A stretch of 64,000 nucleotides of DNA from Olleya sp. Hel_I_94 (GTDB taxonomy: Bacteria > Bacteroidota > Bacteroidia > Flavobacteriales > Flavobacteriaceae), in contig NZ_VISI01000002.1 in NCBI RefSeq assembly GCF_007827365.1, forward strand, positions 997,001-1,061,000. Direction: 5' to 3'. The translations under genes were made by a program, and so were the position numbers. The notes under the pieces were generated by a model, which was not told the origin of the DNA, did no database searches, and saw only the letters and a program-made list of their open reading frames with translations. The first letter of the stretch is position 1. Each line of letters begins with the position of its first letter. Shown piece after piece: positions 26,321 through 34,931 of the stretch.

Positions 26321-27565
26321 TTAGTCCTTAGGTTTATTTTTTTCTTCAATCCATTTGCTCATAAACTTAGTACTTTGCATGGTATGATGCATTAGCATTT
26401 GTCCATAAAAATGTTGCTGCCTATGTACTTTTAATCCTGCTTTAAGCAATTCTATTTTATATAAAACATCCTTGGTATAAATAGCTTTATCATACAATGT
26501 ATTAATAATCATAAATCCATTTTTTTGCTTCCCATTCCAATAAATTTTATTAGAATACAACTCCACTGCTTGCTTAGCAAAATTAACAGGATCGTCAGCA
26601 ATAAAAGCATTAGTATCTTTTAAGGTTCCGTACATACCTTCTGCTCCAATAGTTGTGGTAACACATGGTGTACCATTTAACATCGCATCTATTAATTTAC
26701 CCTTAAGTCCTGCACCAAAACGTAAAGGTGCTAAACAGACTTTAGCGTCTTGCATAACCTGATTAACATTGTCCGTAAAACCTTTTATTAAAAATCCTTC
26801 TTTTGGATTATGTAATTGCATTGCTTTTTCTGACACGTAGGATCCATACACATGCATTTCGGCTTTAGGTAATTCCTTTTTAATAAGAGGCCAAATATTA
26901 GATTTTAAAAACATGACTGCATCAACATTAGGTTTATGCATAAAATTACCAATGGTAATAAAATGGTTTCTGTCTTTAAATTTAGGGCTATTTCTTTGGG
27001 CTTCTGGCGATACAGGATCTAATAAAAATGGTAAATAATATAATAGATGCTCATCTATTTTAAATTGATTTACTAATATCTCTACCTCAACTTGTGATAT
27101 AATAAATGATAAATCGCAACGTAAAATACTTGCAATTTCGCGTTTAGCAGTATCATTTTGCAAGTAATTTTTATCAAAAATAGCTTGATCTTTAAACGCT
27201 TGCTCACGTCCTTTACGCAAACAATGTAAATCTTCGGTATCTAAGATACGTAAGGCATCAGGACATTGTTCTGCCACACGCCAACCAAACTGCTCCTCCA
27301 CCATAAATCTATCAAAAATAACTATGGATGGATTTAGGTCTTTTATAAATGTATCAAAACTAGCATCGTTTAATACAATGTTTTTTATGGTAACACCAAT
27401 ACTTGATAAATCAAATGCATTATCCGATTTAGCACAAGCACTAGCAAAAATAATGTCATAATTAGCTGATTGAAATACTTCAATCAATTGCATCATCCTA
27501 CTTCCTGCTGCAGAACTTTTAGGTTCTGGCCAAACAAATCCAATTATTAAAACTTTTGGTGCCAA
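26321..27565 (-). CDS. Glycosyltransferase (GT4/GT1-like)
   Basis: 414 residues with a GT-B fold pattern. The N-terminus begins APKVLIIGFVWPEPKSSAAGSRMMQLIEVF, with a Gly/Ser-rich loop for the acceptor domain. The C-terminal nucleotide-sugar half has FITIGNFMHKPNVDAVMFL, the region KGFTDNVNQVMQDAKVCLAPLR, and FGAGLKGKLIDAMLNGTPCVTTTIGAEGM, the donor-binding segment of family 4-like enzymes. No signal peptide. Substrates unknown; no polysaccharide cluster is adjacent. Confidence 0.85.
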   Translation of the reverse strand: MAPKVLIIGFVWPEPKSSAAGSRMMQLIEVFQSANYDIIFASACAKSDNAFDLSSIGVTIKNIVLNDASFDTFIKDLNPSIVIFDRFMVEEQFGWRVAEQCPDALRILDTEDLHCLRKGREQAFKDQAIFDKNYLQNDTAKREIASILRCDLSFIISQVEVEILVNQFKIDEHLLYYLPFLLDPVSPEAQRNSPKFKDRNHFITIGNFMHKPNVDAVMFLKSNIWPLIKKELPKAEMHVYGSYVSEKAMQLHNPKEGFLIKGFTDNVNQVMQDAKVCLAPLRFGAGLKGKLIDAMLNGTPCVTTTIGAEGMYGTLKDTNAFIADDPVNFAKQAVELYSNKIYWNGKQKNGFMIINTLYDKAIYTKDVLYKIELLKAGLKVHRQQHFYGQMLMHHTMQSTKFMSKWIEEKNKPKD

Positions 27566-27591
27566 TTGAGGGATATTTTAGATATTAAAAT

Positions 27592-28065
27592 TTATTCTGC
27601 TTTTGGTGCTAATGCATAGCCCATTCTAACTTGATTTACCCAATCCACTATTGCTTTTATTTGCGAATCGGATAATTTAGCGTCTCCATGCGTCCAAGTA
27701 TAACTTGGTAATGGCATTTTCTTTTCTTCAACTTCTTCTGCAAGTTCTTCAAATTTATGGTCTTTACGTTTTATAGAGTAATCTGACCATTTAGAAAAAT
27801 CTAAATGTTTTTTACCGTCCTCAACATGTTCATTCAACCAAAAATTTATTGGTGTAATTTTATCATACCATGGATATTTAGTATTACTGCTATGACAGTC
27901 AAAACAGGTAGTTTCAAGAATGGTTTTAACTTCTGGAGAAGGTTTTGTTTCGTTTAAAAAAGCGGTTAAATCTTCTGTGTTACCTTGGTTTTTCTCAGGC
28001 GAAAAAAATTGAGCAACTATAAAAACCAGTAATAAAACTAGTCCAATCTTTTTAAGTAATTTCAT
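27592..28065 (-). CDS. Heme-binding domain (Haem_bd) protein
   Basis: 157 residues. One N-terminal hydrophobic anchor (KIGLVLLLVFIVAQFF) and one c-type heme site CFDCH at about residue 53, in the context TTCFDCHSSNTKYPWYDKITP typical of the Haem_bd family. Predicted periplasmic electron carrier or heme protein anchored in the inner membrane. The remainder has WSDYSIKRKDHKFEEL and LPSYTWTHGDAKLSD. Located 26 bp downstream of nothing on its own strand; followed on the minus strand by the glycosyltransferase after 26 bp. Confidence 0.88.
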   Translation of the reverse strand: MKLLKKIGLVLLLVFIVAQFFSPEKNQGNTEDLTAFLNETKPSPEVKTILETTCFDCHSSNTKYPWYDKITPINFWLNEHVEDGKKHLDFSKWSDYSIKRKDHKFEELAEEVEEKKMPLPSYTWTHGDAKLSDSQIKAIVDWVNQVRMGYALAPKAE

Positions 28066-28100
28066 TTTAGTTATTTTTAGACTTTAAAAATAATAAATCT

Positions 28101-28664
28101 TTGACGACTGACGCTTTATATCAAGAATTAAATTATGTTAATCATTCTCGTGAAAAACGTTTGTATTATGCACACCTGCTGTTAGCTAACACTAATTTAA
28201 TACCTAAGATTTTAGATATTATGTTTATGGTTGACGACAAAATATCTCCACGTGCTGCTTGGGTTTTAGAGTTTATGTGTAAAGAAAACCTAGAAGCCTT
28301 AATCCCTTATTTAGATACATTTACAGAAAACATGGGTCGTGTGCACTTAGATTCGGCAGAAAGACCTGTTGCAAAAATTTGCGAATATATTGCTATTGCC
28401 TACTATGCTAAAACGCCTTCTAAATTAAAAGAGGCCTTACTTCCGAGACATCGGGAAAAAATTATTGAAGCTTGTTTTGATTGGTTAATTACAGATGCTA
28501 AAGTTGCTGCAAAAGCGTATAGCATGAATACTTTATTTTTGTTTGGTAAAGACTATGATTGGGTCCATCCAGAATTAATAACCATTTTACAACGTGATTT
28601 TGCCTCACAAAGTGCTGCTTTTAAAGCCAGAGCAAGGCAAATTTTACATAAAGCTAGAAAGTAA
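28101..28664 (+). CDS. Conserved alpha-helical protein upstream of purB, unknown function
   Basis: 187 residues, soluble and helical; the pattern of hydrophobic helices resembles HEAT-like repeats (ISPRAAWVLEFMCKENLEAL, AKAYSMNTLFLFGKDYDW). It starts with TTG at 28101, giving MTTDALYQELNYVNHSREKR, the N-terminus I expect for flavobacterial homologues. It lies 93 bp before purB on the same strand and is sometimes labelled adenylosuccinate lyase in databases because of that neighbour. It has no lyase motif. Confidence 0.75.
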   Translation: MTTDALYQELNYVNHSREKRLYYAHLLLANTNLIPKILDIMFMVDDKISPRAAWVLEFMCKENLEALIPYLDTFTENMGRVHLDSAERPVAKICEYIAIAYYAKTPSKLKEALLPRHREKIIEACFDWLITDAKVAAKAYSMNTLFLFGKDYDWVHPELITILQRDFASQSAAFKARARQILHKARK

Positions 28665-28757
28665 AAATTGTTATTTTAATTAATTCTTAAAGCGTAATCC
28701 TTTAGTCTTCCCGTTAAAAAAACTATATTTATAGCTTGTTAAAAAACAACTATTTTT

Positions 28758-30101
28758 ATGTCTTTAAATCAACTTAATGCGATCTCTCCAATTGATGGTC
28801 GTTACCGAAATAAAATTGAAAAACTACAAGATTTTTTCTCTGAAGAAGCACTAATTAAATACCGTGTTTTAGTAGAAATTGAATACTTTATTGCTTTATG
28901 CGAAGTTCCACTACCTCAACTTAAAGGTGTAGATTCTAGTAAATTTGAAGCATTACGTGACATTTACAAATCGTTTACTACTGAAAATGCTCAGGCTATA
29001 AAAGATATTGAAAAGGTTACCAACCATGATGTTAAAGCGGTTGAGTATTTTATAAAAGAACAATTTGATGCTTTAGGTTTAAGCGAATTTAAAGAGTTTA
29101 TACACTTTGGATTAACGTCTCAGGACATTAACAACACAGCAATCCCATTAAGTATTAAGGATGCTATGAATGAGGCTTACGTACCAGAATACTTAAATGT
29201 TTTAAAAGAATTAAAGCGTCTTGCTAAAGATTGGAAAGATATACCAATGCTAGCTAGAACACATGGTCAGCCAGCGTCTCCAACCCGTTTAGGTAAAGAA
29301 ATTGAAGTATTTGCTGTACGTTTAGAAGAGCAATTTAACTTATTAAATGATATCCCAAGTGCTGCCAAATTTGGTGGTGCAACCGGAAATTTTAATGCAC
29401 ATAAAGTGGCTTATCCTAGTATAGATTGGAAAACTTTTGGAGGTACATTTGTACAAGAAAAACTAGGTTTATACCACTCGTTTCCAACTACACAAATCGA
29501 GCATTATGACCATATGGCTGCGTTGTTTGATTGTTTAAAACGTATTAATACCATTATTATAGATTTAGATAGAGATATTTGGACCTATGTATCTATGGAC
29601 TACTTTAAACAAAAAATTAAAGCTGGAGAAGTTGGTAGTAGTGCTATGCCACATAAAGTAAACCCAATAGATTTTGAAAACAGTGAAGGTAACTTAGGAA
29701 TAGCTAACGCTATTTTTGAACATTTATCTGCAAAATTACCTATTTCAAGATTACAACGTGACTTAACTGATAGTACTGTTTTACGTAATGTTGGTGTCCC
29801 TTTTGGTCATACTTTAATTGGTTTTGGATCAACGCTTAAAGGTTTAGGTAAATTATTATTAAACCAAGCTAAATTTGAAGCTGACTTAGAAAACAATTGG
29901 GCTGTCGTTGCAGAAGCTATACAAACTATTTTAAGACGTGAAGGTTATCCTAATCCTTATGAGGCTTTAAAAGGATTAACTAGAACTAATGAAGCGATTA
30001 ATAAAACCTCTATTTCAAATTTTATTGATACCTTAGACGTGAGTGAAGCTATTAAAACAGAATTAAAAGCCATATCACCAAGTAATTATACAGGCATATA
30101 A
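28758..30101 (+). CDS. purB: Adenylosuccinate lyase
   Basis: Cleaves SAICAR and adenylosuccinate in purine synthesis. 447 residues, homotetramer of the fumarase superfamily. N-terminal SPIDGRYRNKI, IHFGLTSQDINNTA, ARTHGQPASPTRLGKE (catalytic His region), GGATGNFNAHKVAYP, and the superfamily signature GSSAMPHKVNPIDFENSEGN with the flexible serine loop. Complete. Same strand as the helical protein upstream and a small membrane protein that begins 2 bp after the stop. Confidence 0.97.
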   Translation: MSLNQLNAISPIDGRYRNKIEKLQDFFSEEALIKYRVLVEIEYFIALCEVPLPQLKGVDSSKFEALRDIYKSFTTENAQAIKDIEKVTNHDVKAVEYFIKEQFDALGLSEFKEFIHFGLTSQDINNTAIPLSIKDAMNEAYVPEYLNVLKELKRLAKDWKDIPMLARTHGQPASPTRLGKEIEVFAVRLEEQFNLLNDIPSAAKFGGATGNFNAHKVAYPSIDWKTFGGTFVQEKLGLYHSFPTTQIEHYDHMAALFDCLKRINTIIIDLDRDIWTYVSMDYFKQKIKAGEVGSSAMPHKVNPIDFENSEGNLGIANAIFEHLSAKLPISRLQRDLTDSTVLRNVGVPFGHTLIGFGSTLKGLGKLLLNQAKFEADLENNWAVVAEAIQTILRREGYPNPYEALKGLTRTNEAINKTSISNFIDTLDVSEAIKTELKAISPSNYTGI

Positions 30102-30102
30102 C

Positions 30103-30306
30103 ATGTTTAATGACAAGACATCTTTAATACTTTGCACTGTAACCGTTTTACTTTTATTTATTGGAGGTATTACAGACTTATTAAGTAATCCGATTTACGT
30201 TGGGTTGGTTGTTATTGTTTATTTAACCGTTATTTTAAACCTTGTACTAGTTAAAAAGTCCAGTAATGGAGACGATGACTTTTTTGAAACAAAAATTAAA
30301 AAGTAA
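30103..30306 (+). CDS. Small two-helix membrane protein
   Basis: 67 residues. Two transmembrane helices (SLILCTVTVLLLFIGGITDL and YVGLVVIVYLTVILNLVLV) and a charged tail (KKSSNGDDDFFETKIKK). It begins 1 bp after the purB stop, so it is co-transcribed with purB. A terminator follows. No known function. Confidence 0.65.
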   Translation: MFNDKTSLILCTVTVLLLFIGGITDLLSNPIYVGLVVIVYLTVILNLVLVKKSSNGDDDFFETKIKK

Positions 30307-30333
30307 AAACAACAGGTTTATTGTTATAATATA

Positions 30334-30366
30334 AAAAAAGGCTTATCCAAAGGATAAGCCTTTTTT
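30334..30366. terminator. Terminator after the purB operon (left repeat copy)
   Basis: AAAAAAAGGCTTATCC pairs with GGATAAGCCTTTTTT across a short AAA loop. It ends transcripts from the purB side. Near-identical to the hairpin at 34333-34365. Confidence 0.85.
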
Positions 30367-30385
30367 ATTAAAAGTAATGTAATTA

Positions 30386-30439
30386 TTATTTAAAAAAGTT
30401 AGTTAAGCTTTTAAGTTGTGCTTGATCTATGTCTGCGTT
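30386..30439 (-). pseudogene. Remnant of the 3' end of a DUF4252 gene
   Basis: Reads NADIDQAQLKSLTNFFK-stop on the minus strand. This equals the C-terminus of the intact gene at 34385-34927 except for one Thr-to-Ala change. Nothing upstream of it is homologous, so it is a duplicated tail and not a gene. The rest of the gap up to 30577 is AT-rich with no further feature I can support. Confidence 0.8.
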
Positions 30440-30577
30440 AGTTTTTCTTTTTTATATTCTCACCAATACTAATGATTATTAAATTTTTAATAAAGATATT
30501 ATATAAATGAAAATTTGTTAATGATATTTTGACATAAATATAAACAAGCATTTTTTTTAACAAAAATTTAAACCGTT

Positions 30578-30876
30578 ATGAAAAAATTTCTTTTTTAATT
30601 GTCCTTAATTTGGGACTATTTTCTTTTTCTAAAGCAGAAGTGATAGAAAAACAAAATGCAACTATTGACACTTTAAACTCTAAAACATCTGACTTTAATT
30701 TTGTAGTACACAATTATCATGACAACAAAGGTTATAGATGTAGAGCAGAAATAACTTATAATGGAGAAGTTGTTGAAACAGTTTATGGCTATGGGACTAC
30801 TCCTGAAACAGCATGTTTGTTTGCTACTATGGCAGCAGTACTTTATATCGAACAACAAGGTGGTACTTACCCTTAA
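30578..30876 (+). pseudogene. Small secreted protein gene interrupted by a 1-nt frameshift in a T-run
   Basis: ATG at 30578 opens MKKFLF and hits TAA at once. If the T6 run (about 30591-30596) held seven T, the frame would read MKKFLFLIVLNLGLFSFSKA, a good signal peptide, and join the frame that continues to 30876. The mature part has FVVHNYHDNKGYRCRAEIT and GYGTTPETACLFATMAAVLY, with two cysteines likely to pair. About 99 residues when repaired. It is either a pseudogene, a homopolymer sequencing error, or a gene switched by slippage. Lies directly ahead of the GLPGLI gene. Confidence 0.65.
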
Positions 30877-30886
30877 TAAATCACTT

Positions 30887-30916
30887 ACTCAAGGTTTAAA
30901 ATATTAAACCTTGAGT
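30887..30916 (+). terminator. 13-bp hairpin between the small secreted gene and the GLPGLI gene
   Basis: ACTCAAGGTTTAA (30887-30899) and TTAAACCTTGAGT (30904-30916) pair perfectly around AATA. It is followed by only a short T-stretch, so it may act as a weak terminator or as an RNA-processing or stability element within the operon. Confidence 0.5.
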
Positions 30917-30930
30917 TTAAAAATCGCACT

Positions 30931-31695
30931 ATGAAAAAAAACCTTTTAATTTTACTTTTCTTTTTTTTACAAGTATCTTTTTCACAAGAAAATATTATCA
31001 TAATTGATTATACGCATCATATTCATATGAAAGAATTACCCTCAGCCACAATTGTTGATGCTAGATTAACTTTTAACGATACTGTATCAAATTACGAAAT
31101 GGACTTTGTTGGAAACTTAAACTTTGAGGAAGAAAAAGCAGGTAAAGAAGGTGGCTCTGTTTATGCGATAAAGGCAAAAAAAAATCCTCATATTTTTAAA
31201 AATTTTATAGAAAAAAAAATAAGCAGTATTGAAAGAGTTTCAATGAAACCATTTTACGTAAAAGACACTATGAATATTTTTGATTGGAAAATTGATACTT
31301 CAAAAAGAGAAATATTAGGTTACAAGTGTCAGAAAGCTAAAACCCATTTTAGAGGAAGAGAATATATTGCATATTTCACTTTAGAAATACCATATCCAAC
31401 AGGACCATGGAAATTTTATGGATTACCTGGAGTTATTTTATCTGTAGAATCTACAGATAAAGTTTTTAAAATGAATGCAAACCAGATTGTTATAAAAAAA
31501 ACAAATGAAACTATTAGCAACCCATTTGACGAAATTGTTTTAAAACCCATAACTTGGGAATCCTACATAAAAGAATATGAAAAAAAATATTATGAATTAA
31601 AAAATTATCGAGGAGAAAATGGTACTACAAGATCACTACCAAAAAAGAAAATTGAAACGATAATATTAGAAACCGCTCCATATATCAAAGATTGA
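30931..31695 (+). CDS. GLPGLI family exported protein
   Basis: 254 residues. Signal peptide MKKNLLILLFFFLQVSFSQ, then a beta-rich domain. The family-defining motif appears as WKFYGLPGVILSVES around residues 167-181, preceded by the typical FRGREYIAYFTLEIPYPTGP. GLPGLI (Porph_ging) proteins are restricted to Bacteroidetes, have no known biochemical role, and are often paired with a receptor-like barrel gene, as here. The next gene starts at the stop codon (TTGA overlap), so the two are translationally linked. Lies inside the repeat-flanked cassette. Confidence 0.9.
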   Translation: MKKNLLILLFFFLQVSFSQENIIIIDYTHHIHMKELPSATIVDARLTFNDTVSNYEMDFVGNLNFEEEKAGKEGGSVYAIKAKKNPHIFKNFIEKKISSIERVSMKPFYVKDTMNIFDWKIDTSKREILGYKCQKAKTHFRGREYIAYFTLEIPYPTGPWKFYGLPGVILSVESTDKVFKMNANQIVIKKTNETISNPFDEIVLKPITWESYIKEYEKKYYELKNYRGENGTTRSLPKKKIETIILETAPYIKD

Positions 31696-34334
31696 TTTTG
31701 AACACTATAAAAACAACCTTTAAAGCCATATTTATTATGGTTTTCTTATTTTTAAATAGTGATAATTTATTCTCACAACATTTTATCTCTGGCATTATTA
31801 TGGACAATCAATCCAATGAGAAATTACCTTTTGTAAATATTTTGATAAAGAATAATGAAAATACTATTTTATCATATACAACTTGCAATGAAAACGGGAC
31901 TTATTTAATCGAGTTTCCTTCCGAATATGATGAAATAATAATAGAAACATCAATATTAAGTCATAAATCTTCTTTAAAAAAACTTCAAAAAGAGAAAATT
32001 TCTAAAAAATCATATATTGTAGATTTTGAGCTAGAAGAAACCATATCTACTTTAGAAGAAGTCATTGTTAAAAGTAAAAAACCAATTTTAATAAAAAACG
32101 ACACTACAGTCTTTAGACCAAATAATTTTAAAGATGGAACAGAAAGAGACGTTGAAGATTTATTAAGAAAACTACCTGGAATAAATATTGCAAAAAACGG
32201 ATCTATAACTTTTAAAGGCAAACGAGTAACACGTGTACTTTTAGATAATGATAATTTATTTGATGATAATTATACAATAGGTACAAGAAATATTGATCCG
32301 GAAATTATTGAGGAAATTGAAGCTATTGAAGATTACCAAAAAAACCCATTATTAAAAGGTATTAAAAACACAGAGGATGTAGCATTAAATTTAACACTTA
32401 AAAAAGGTAAAACGGATGTCTCTGGAGATATTAATATTGGCTTAGGTATTGAAAATAAATATAGATTAATGTCTAACATTCTTTCTATTTCAAAAAAAAT
32501 AAAAGGGTTTGGATTACTTAATTATAATAACATTAATCAAAATGTTAGTCCTTATAATTTTATCTCGAATAATATTGACTTATCCAAAATTAATGAGCTT
32601 AGGTTTAGAACTAATAATTATTTAGCATCAAACAATTTTAATATTCTTATACCCGAAGAGTATATTGGATCAAATAGCAACTTATTTGGAAGTTTTAATG
32701 TTTTAAATAAGTTTTCAAACAAAACATCATTAAGGATTAATGCAAATTATTTAACCGATAACTTAGAACTAATCAATACAACTAAAACAAATTTTAATAA
32801 TATTGATTTATCCATTACAAATATTTATGACCAAAATAAAAAACCAAAAGTAAATGTTTTAGATTATGAGTTAATACATAGACCTAAACAAAACTCTATT
32901 TTAAATATTAAAGGTAAAATAGATTATACTACCTTAGATATAAATTCATTTAGTACAAATAATAATTCAGTATTTAGGGAAATAAAAAAGAGTGAAGATT
33001 TATTTATTAATCAAAACATAGAGTACACAAATAAATTAAATAATAATAGTGCTTTTCAATTAGTTGGTAATCTATCAAAAAATACCATTCCTCAAGAATT
33101 AGACTTTAATAATATTGACGTAACATCTAATGGGTCCATAAATCAAGATGTTAAATTTATTAAAAACTCTTTTAATATATCTTCAAAATATTTATCTAAA
33201 TTAAAAAATGGAAATTATTCGTTATCGTTAGGTATTAAAAGCGAAAACAACTCATTAACATCTAATAATGACATTGTTAACTTTAACTATTTTAGTAATA
33301 ATAATGATGTTACATTTAGAGATAACAATTTATATTTTGACTTTAATTATTTATTAAAAATTAATAAATGGAGATTTGTTTTTGAAAACAGCTTGTTTTA
33401 CTCTGATGTAAAAATAAATAACAATTCAAGCTTAACAAAAAATAAAAAGATTATTAGTAATCCATCACTAACGACTTATTTGGGTTTAACTAAACACGCT
33501 AATATCTATATTAATTATAATATTAACAACAGATTACCAGAACTGGATAAAATGTATTCTGGACTTATTCAAATTGGAAATAGAAGCATACTATCTAACA
33601 CTTTTGATTTTAATCGTATAAGAAGTGAAAATGTATCTATAGGATATAAAATAAATGATTTTTATAATTTATTTCAATTTAATTCTTATTTAAACTATTC
33701 GAAAGTAAATTATGACTATCTAAACACGTTATTTATCGAGGAAGACACTTCACTAAACATAACTAATTTAGAAAAATTAGATAATAGTAATTATCGATTT
33801 GGAATTGAAACTGAAAAATATATTAATTTTATTAAATCTACTATAGATTTAAAAAGTACTTTAACAATCAATAATTATAAAAACACTATAAATAATAATG
33901 ATATAAGAGATAACAAAAGTCAATCTTTATTGCTAAAACTAGACATTAGAACTGGCTTTAATAATAAACTAAACTTTGAAAATTCGATTGTATTTCAAAA
34001 TAATTCATTTTCAACAGAAGGTTTAGACCAAGTGAATTTTTCAACTTTTCAAAATAACTTCTCGACTAAATTTGTTAATGACAGATTTAATTTTATTATT
34101 GAAGCAAAATATTTTGATTCAAATTTAAAAACTAGAAATAACAGTTTTACCTTCTTGGATGCGATCTTTAATTATGTTCAAAAAAATGAGAAAATAGAAT
34201 ATGAATTACGATTTAATAATTTGCTTAACAAAAAGTTTTTTAAAGAATTGAATTCTACTGACTACTCTACTACTTTAAGTACACAAACTTTATTAGAGCG
34301 ATATTTTTTACTGTCAATTAGATTTAAATTATAA
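31692..34334 (+). CDS. Outer-membrane receptor-like barrel with carboxypeptidase-like domain
   Basis: 880 residues if the TTG at 31692 (overlapping the GLPGLI stop) is the start; TTG 31698 or ATG 31737 are alternatives. An N-terminal signal ends near NLFSQ, followed by a carboxypeptidase-regulatory-like domain (about 30-115: ISGIIMDNQSNEKLPFVNILI), a plug-like segment (VEDLLRKLPGINIAKNGSITFKG) and a long barrel exceptionally rich in Asn, Ile and Lys that ends in SIRFKL. It resembles TonB-dependent receptors but no TonB box is evident. Base composition is visibly more AT-rich than the flanking genes, consistent with acquisition together with the GLPGLI gene. Confidence 0.85.
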   Translation: MILNTIKTTFKAIFIMVFLFLNSDNLFSQHFISGIIMDNQSNEKLPFVNILIKNNENTILSYTTCNENGTYLIEFPSEYDEIIIETSILSHKSSLKKLQKEKISKKSYIVDFELEETISTLEEVIVKSKKPILIKNDTTVFRPNNFKDGTERDVEDLLRKLPGINIAKNGSITFKGKRVTRVLLDNDNLFDDNYTIGTRNIDPEIIEEIEAIEDYQKNPLLKGIKNTEDVALNLTLKKGKTDVSGDINIGLGIENKYRLMSNILSISKKIKGFGLLNYNNINQNVSPYNFISNNIDLSKINELRFRTNNYLASNNFNILIPEEYIGSNSNLFGSFNVLNKFSNKTSLRINANYLTDNLELINTTKTNFNNIDLSITNIYDQNKKPKVNVLDYELIHRPKQNSILNIKGKIDYTTLDINSFSTNNNSVFREIKKSEDLFINQNIEYTNKLNNNSAFQLVGNLSKNTIPQELDFNNIDVTSNGSINQDVKFIKNSFNISSKYLSKLKNGNYSLSLGIKSENNSLTSNNDIVNFNYFSNNNDVTFRDNNLYFDFNYLLKINKWRFVFENSLFYSDVKINNNSSLTKNKKIISNPSLTTYLGLTKHANIYINYNINNRLPELDKMYSGLIQIGNRSILSNTFDFNRIRSENVSIGYKINDFYNLFQFNSYLNYSKVNYDYLNTLFIEEDTSLNITNLEKLDNSNYRFGIETEKYINFIKSTIDLKSTLTINNYKNTINNNDIRDNKSQSLLLKLDIRTGFNNKLNFENSIVFQNNSFSTEGLDQVNFSTFQNNFSTKFVNDRFNFIIEAKYFDSNLKTRNNSFTFLDAIFNYVQKNEKIEYELRFNNLLNKKFFKELNSTDYSTTLSTQTLLERYFLLSIRFKL

Positions 34335-34438
34335 AAAAGGCTTATCCAATGGATAAGCCTTTTTCATTAAAAGTAATGTTATTATTATTTAAAAAAGTTA
34401 GTTAAGCTTTTAAGTTGTGTTTGATCTATGTCTGCGTT
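34331..34438. repeat. Right copy of ~108-bp direct repeat flanking the receptor cassette
   Basis: Matches 30331-30439. It includes the terminator after the receptor gene and the genuine 3' end of the DUF4252 gene at 34385. The coding sequence continues past this repeat only here, which identifies this as the original copy. Confidence 0.85.
34333..34365. terminator. Bidirectional terminator (right repeat copy)
   Basis: AAAAAAGGCTTATCC pairs with GGATAAGCCTTTTT. It serves the plus-strand receptor gene and the minus-strand sigma-factor operon. Confidence 0.85.
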
Positions 34439-34927
34439 TTTAAGTTTGTCGCTTAGCTTGATTAACTCTTCAGGCTTCATGTTATCACCTAAAATTCTAA
34501 CGATAGTAAATCCAAAATCATTGGAGCTAGCTAACACTAAAAACTCATCTATTGCATCTGCGTTACCTAATGTACTAACTTTTACATTAACACCTTTGTC
34601 TTTAAACTCCATTAACTCTTCATACTTTTCGTTATTAAAAACTTTTTTAGCTTTTTGTAACTCTGTTTTATAGCTTTCTAGGTTATTATCTTTAATTCGG
34701 TAAGCTAAAATGTCTAGTTTATCTACAGATTGATATGCTTTTTGCTCGTCTGGATTTAAGTTAGCTTTAGAAAAATCTATTACATCTGCAGATACGTCAT
34801 AGGACATAAAAGCTGGTAACTCTTGATGATCTACAAAATAGGTTTGTATAGAGTTTTGGTCTTTACAACTTACTAGAACAATACTTAAAGCAAGAAGTGT
34901 TATTACGGTTTGGAAGGTTTTTTTCAT
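34385..34927 (-). CDS. DUF4252 lipoprotein
   Basis: 180 residues. Lipobox LVSC at about residues 18-21. The mature region pairs with the next upstream gene: SKANLNPDEQKAYQSVDKLDILAYR, LMEFKDKGVNVKVSTLGNADAIDEFLVLASSNDFGFTIVRILG. These features fit DUF4252, a Bacteroidetes family frequently encoded with an ECF sigma factor. Last gene of a four-gene minus-strand operon. Its 3' end is duplicated at 30386-30439. Confidence 0.85.
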   Translation of the reverse strand: MKKTFQTVITLLALSIVLVSCKDQNSIQTYFVDHQELPAFMSYDVSADVIDFSKANLNPDEQKAYQSVDKLDILAYRIKDNNLESYKTELQKAKKVFNNEKYEELMEFKDKGVNVKVSTLGNADAIDEFLVLASSNDFGFTIVRILGDNMKPEELIKLSDKLKNADIDQTQLKSLTNFFK

Positions 34928-34931
34928 GAGT

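Larger units (their letters stand above)
30331..30439. repeat. Left copy of ~108-bp direct repeat flanking the receptor cassette
   Basis: This stretch matches 34331-34438 in the same orientation with four substitutions and one 1-nt length difference in an A-run (about 95% identity). It contains a terminator hairpin and the last 17 codons plus stop of the DUF4252 gene found at 34385-34927. The similarity stops sharply at 30440. It marks the left edge of an AT-rich cassette of about 3.9 kb. Confidence 0.85.

Noticed and set aside
30440..34330. Transposon or integrative element between the 108-bp repeats
   Set aside because: No transposase, integrase, terminal inverted repeats or attachment core were found; only the duplicated gene tail supports insertion, so I call it a cassette and not a transposon.
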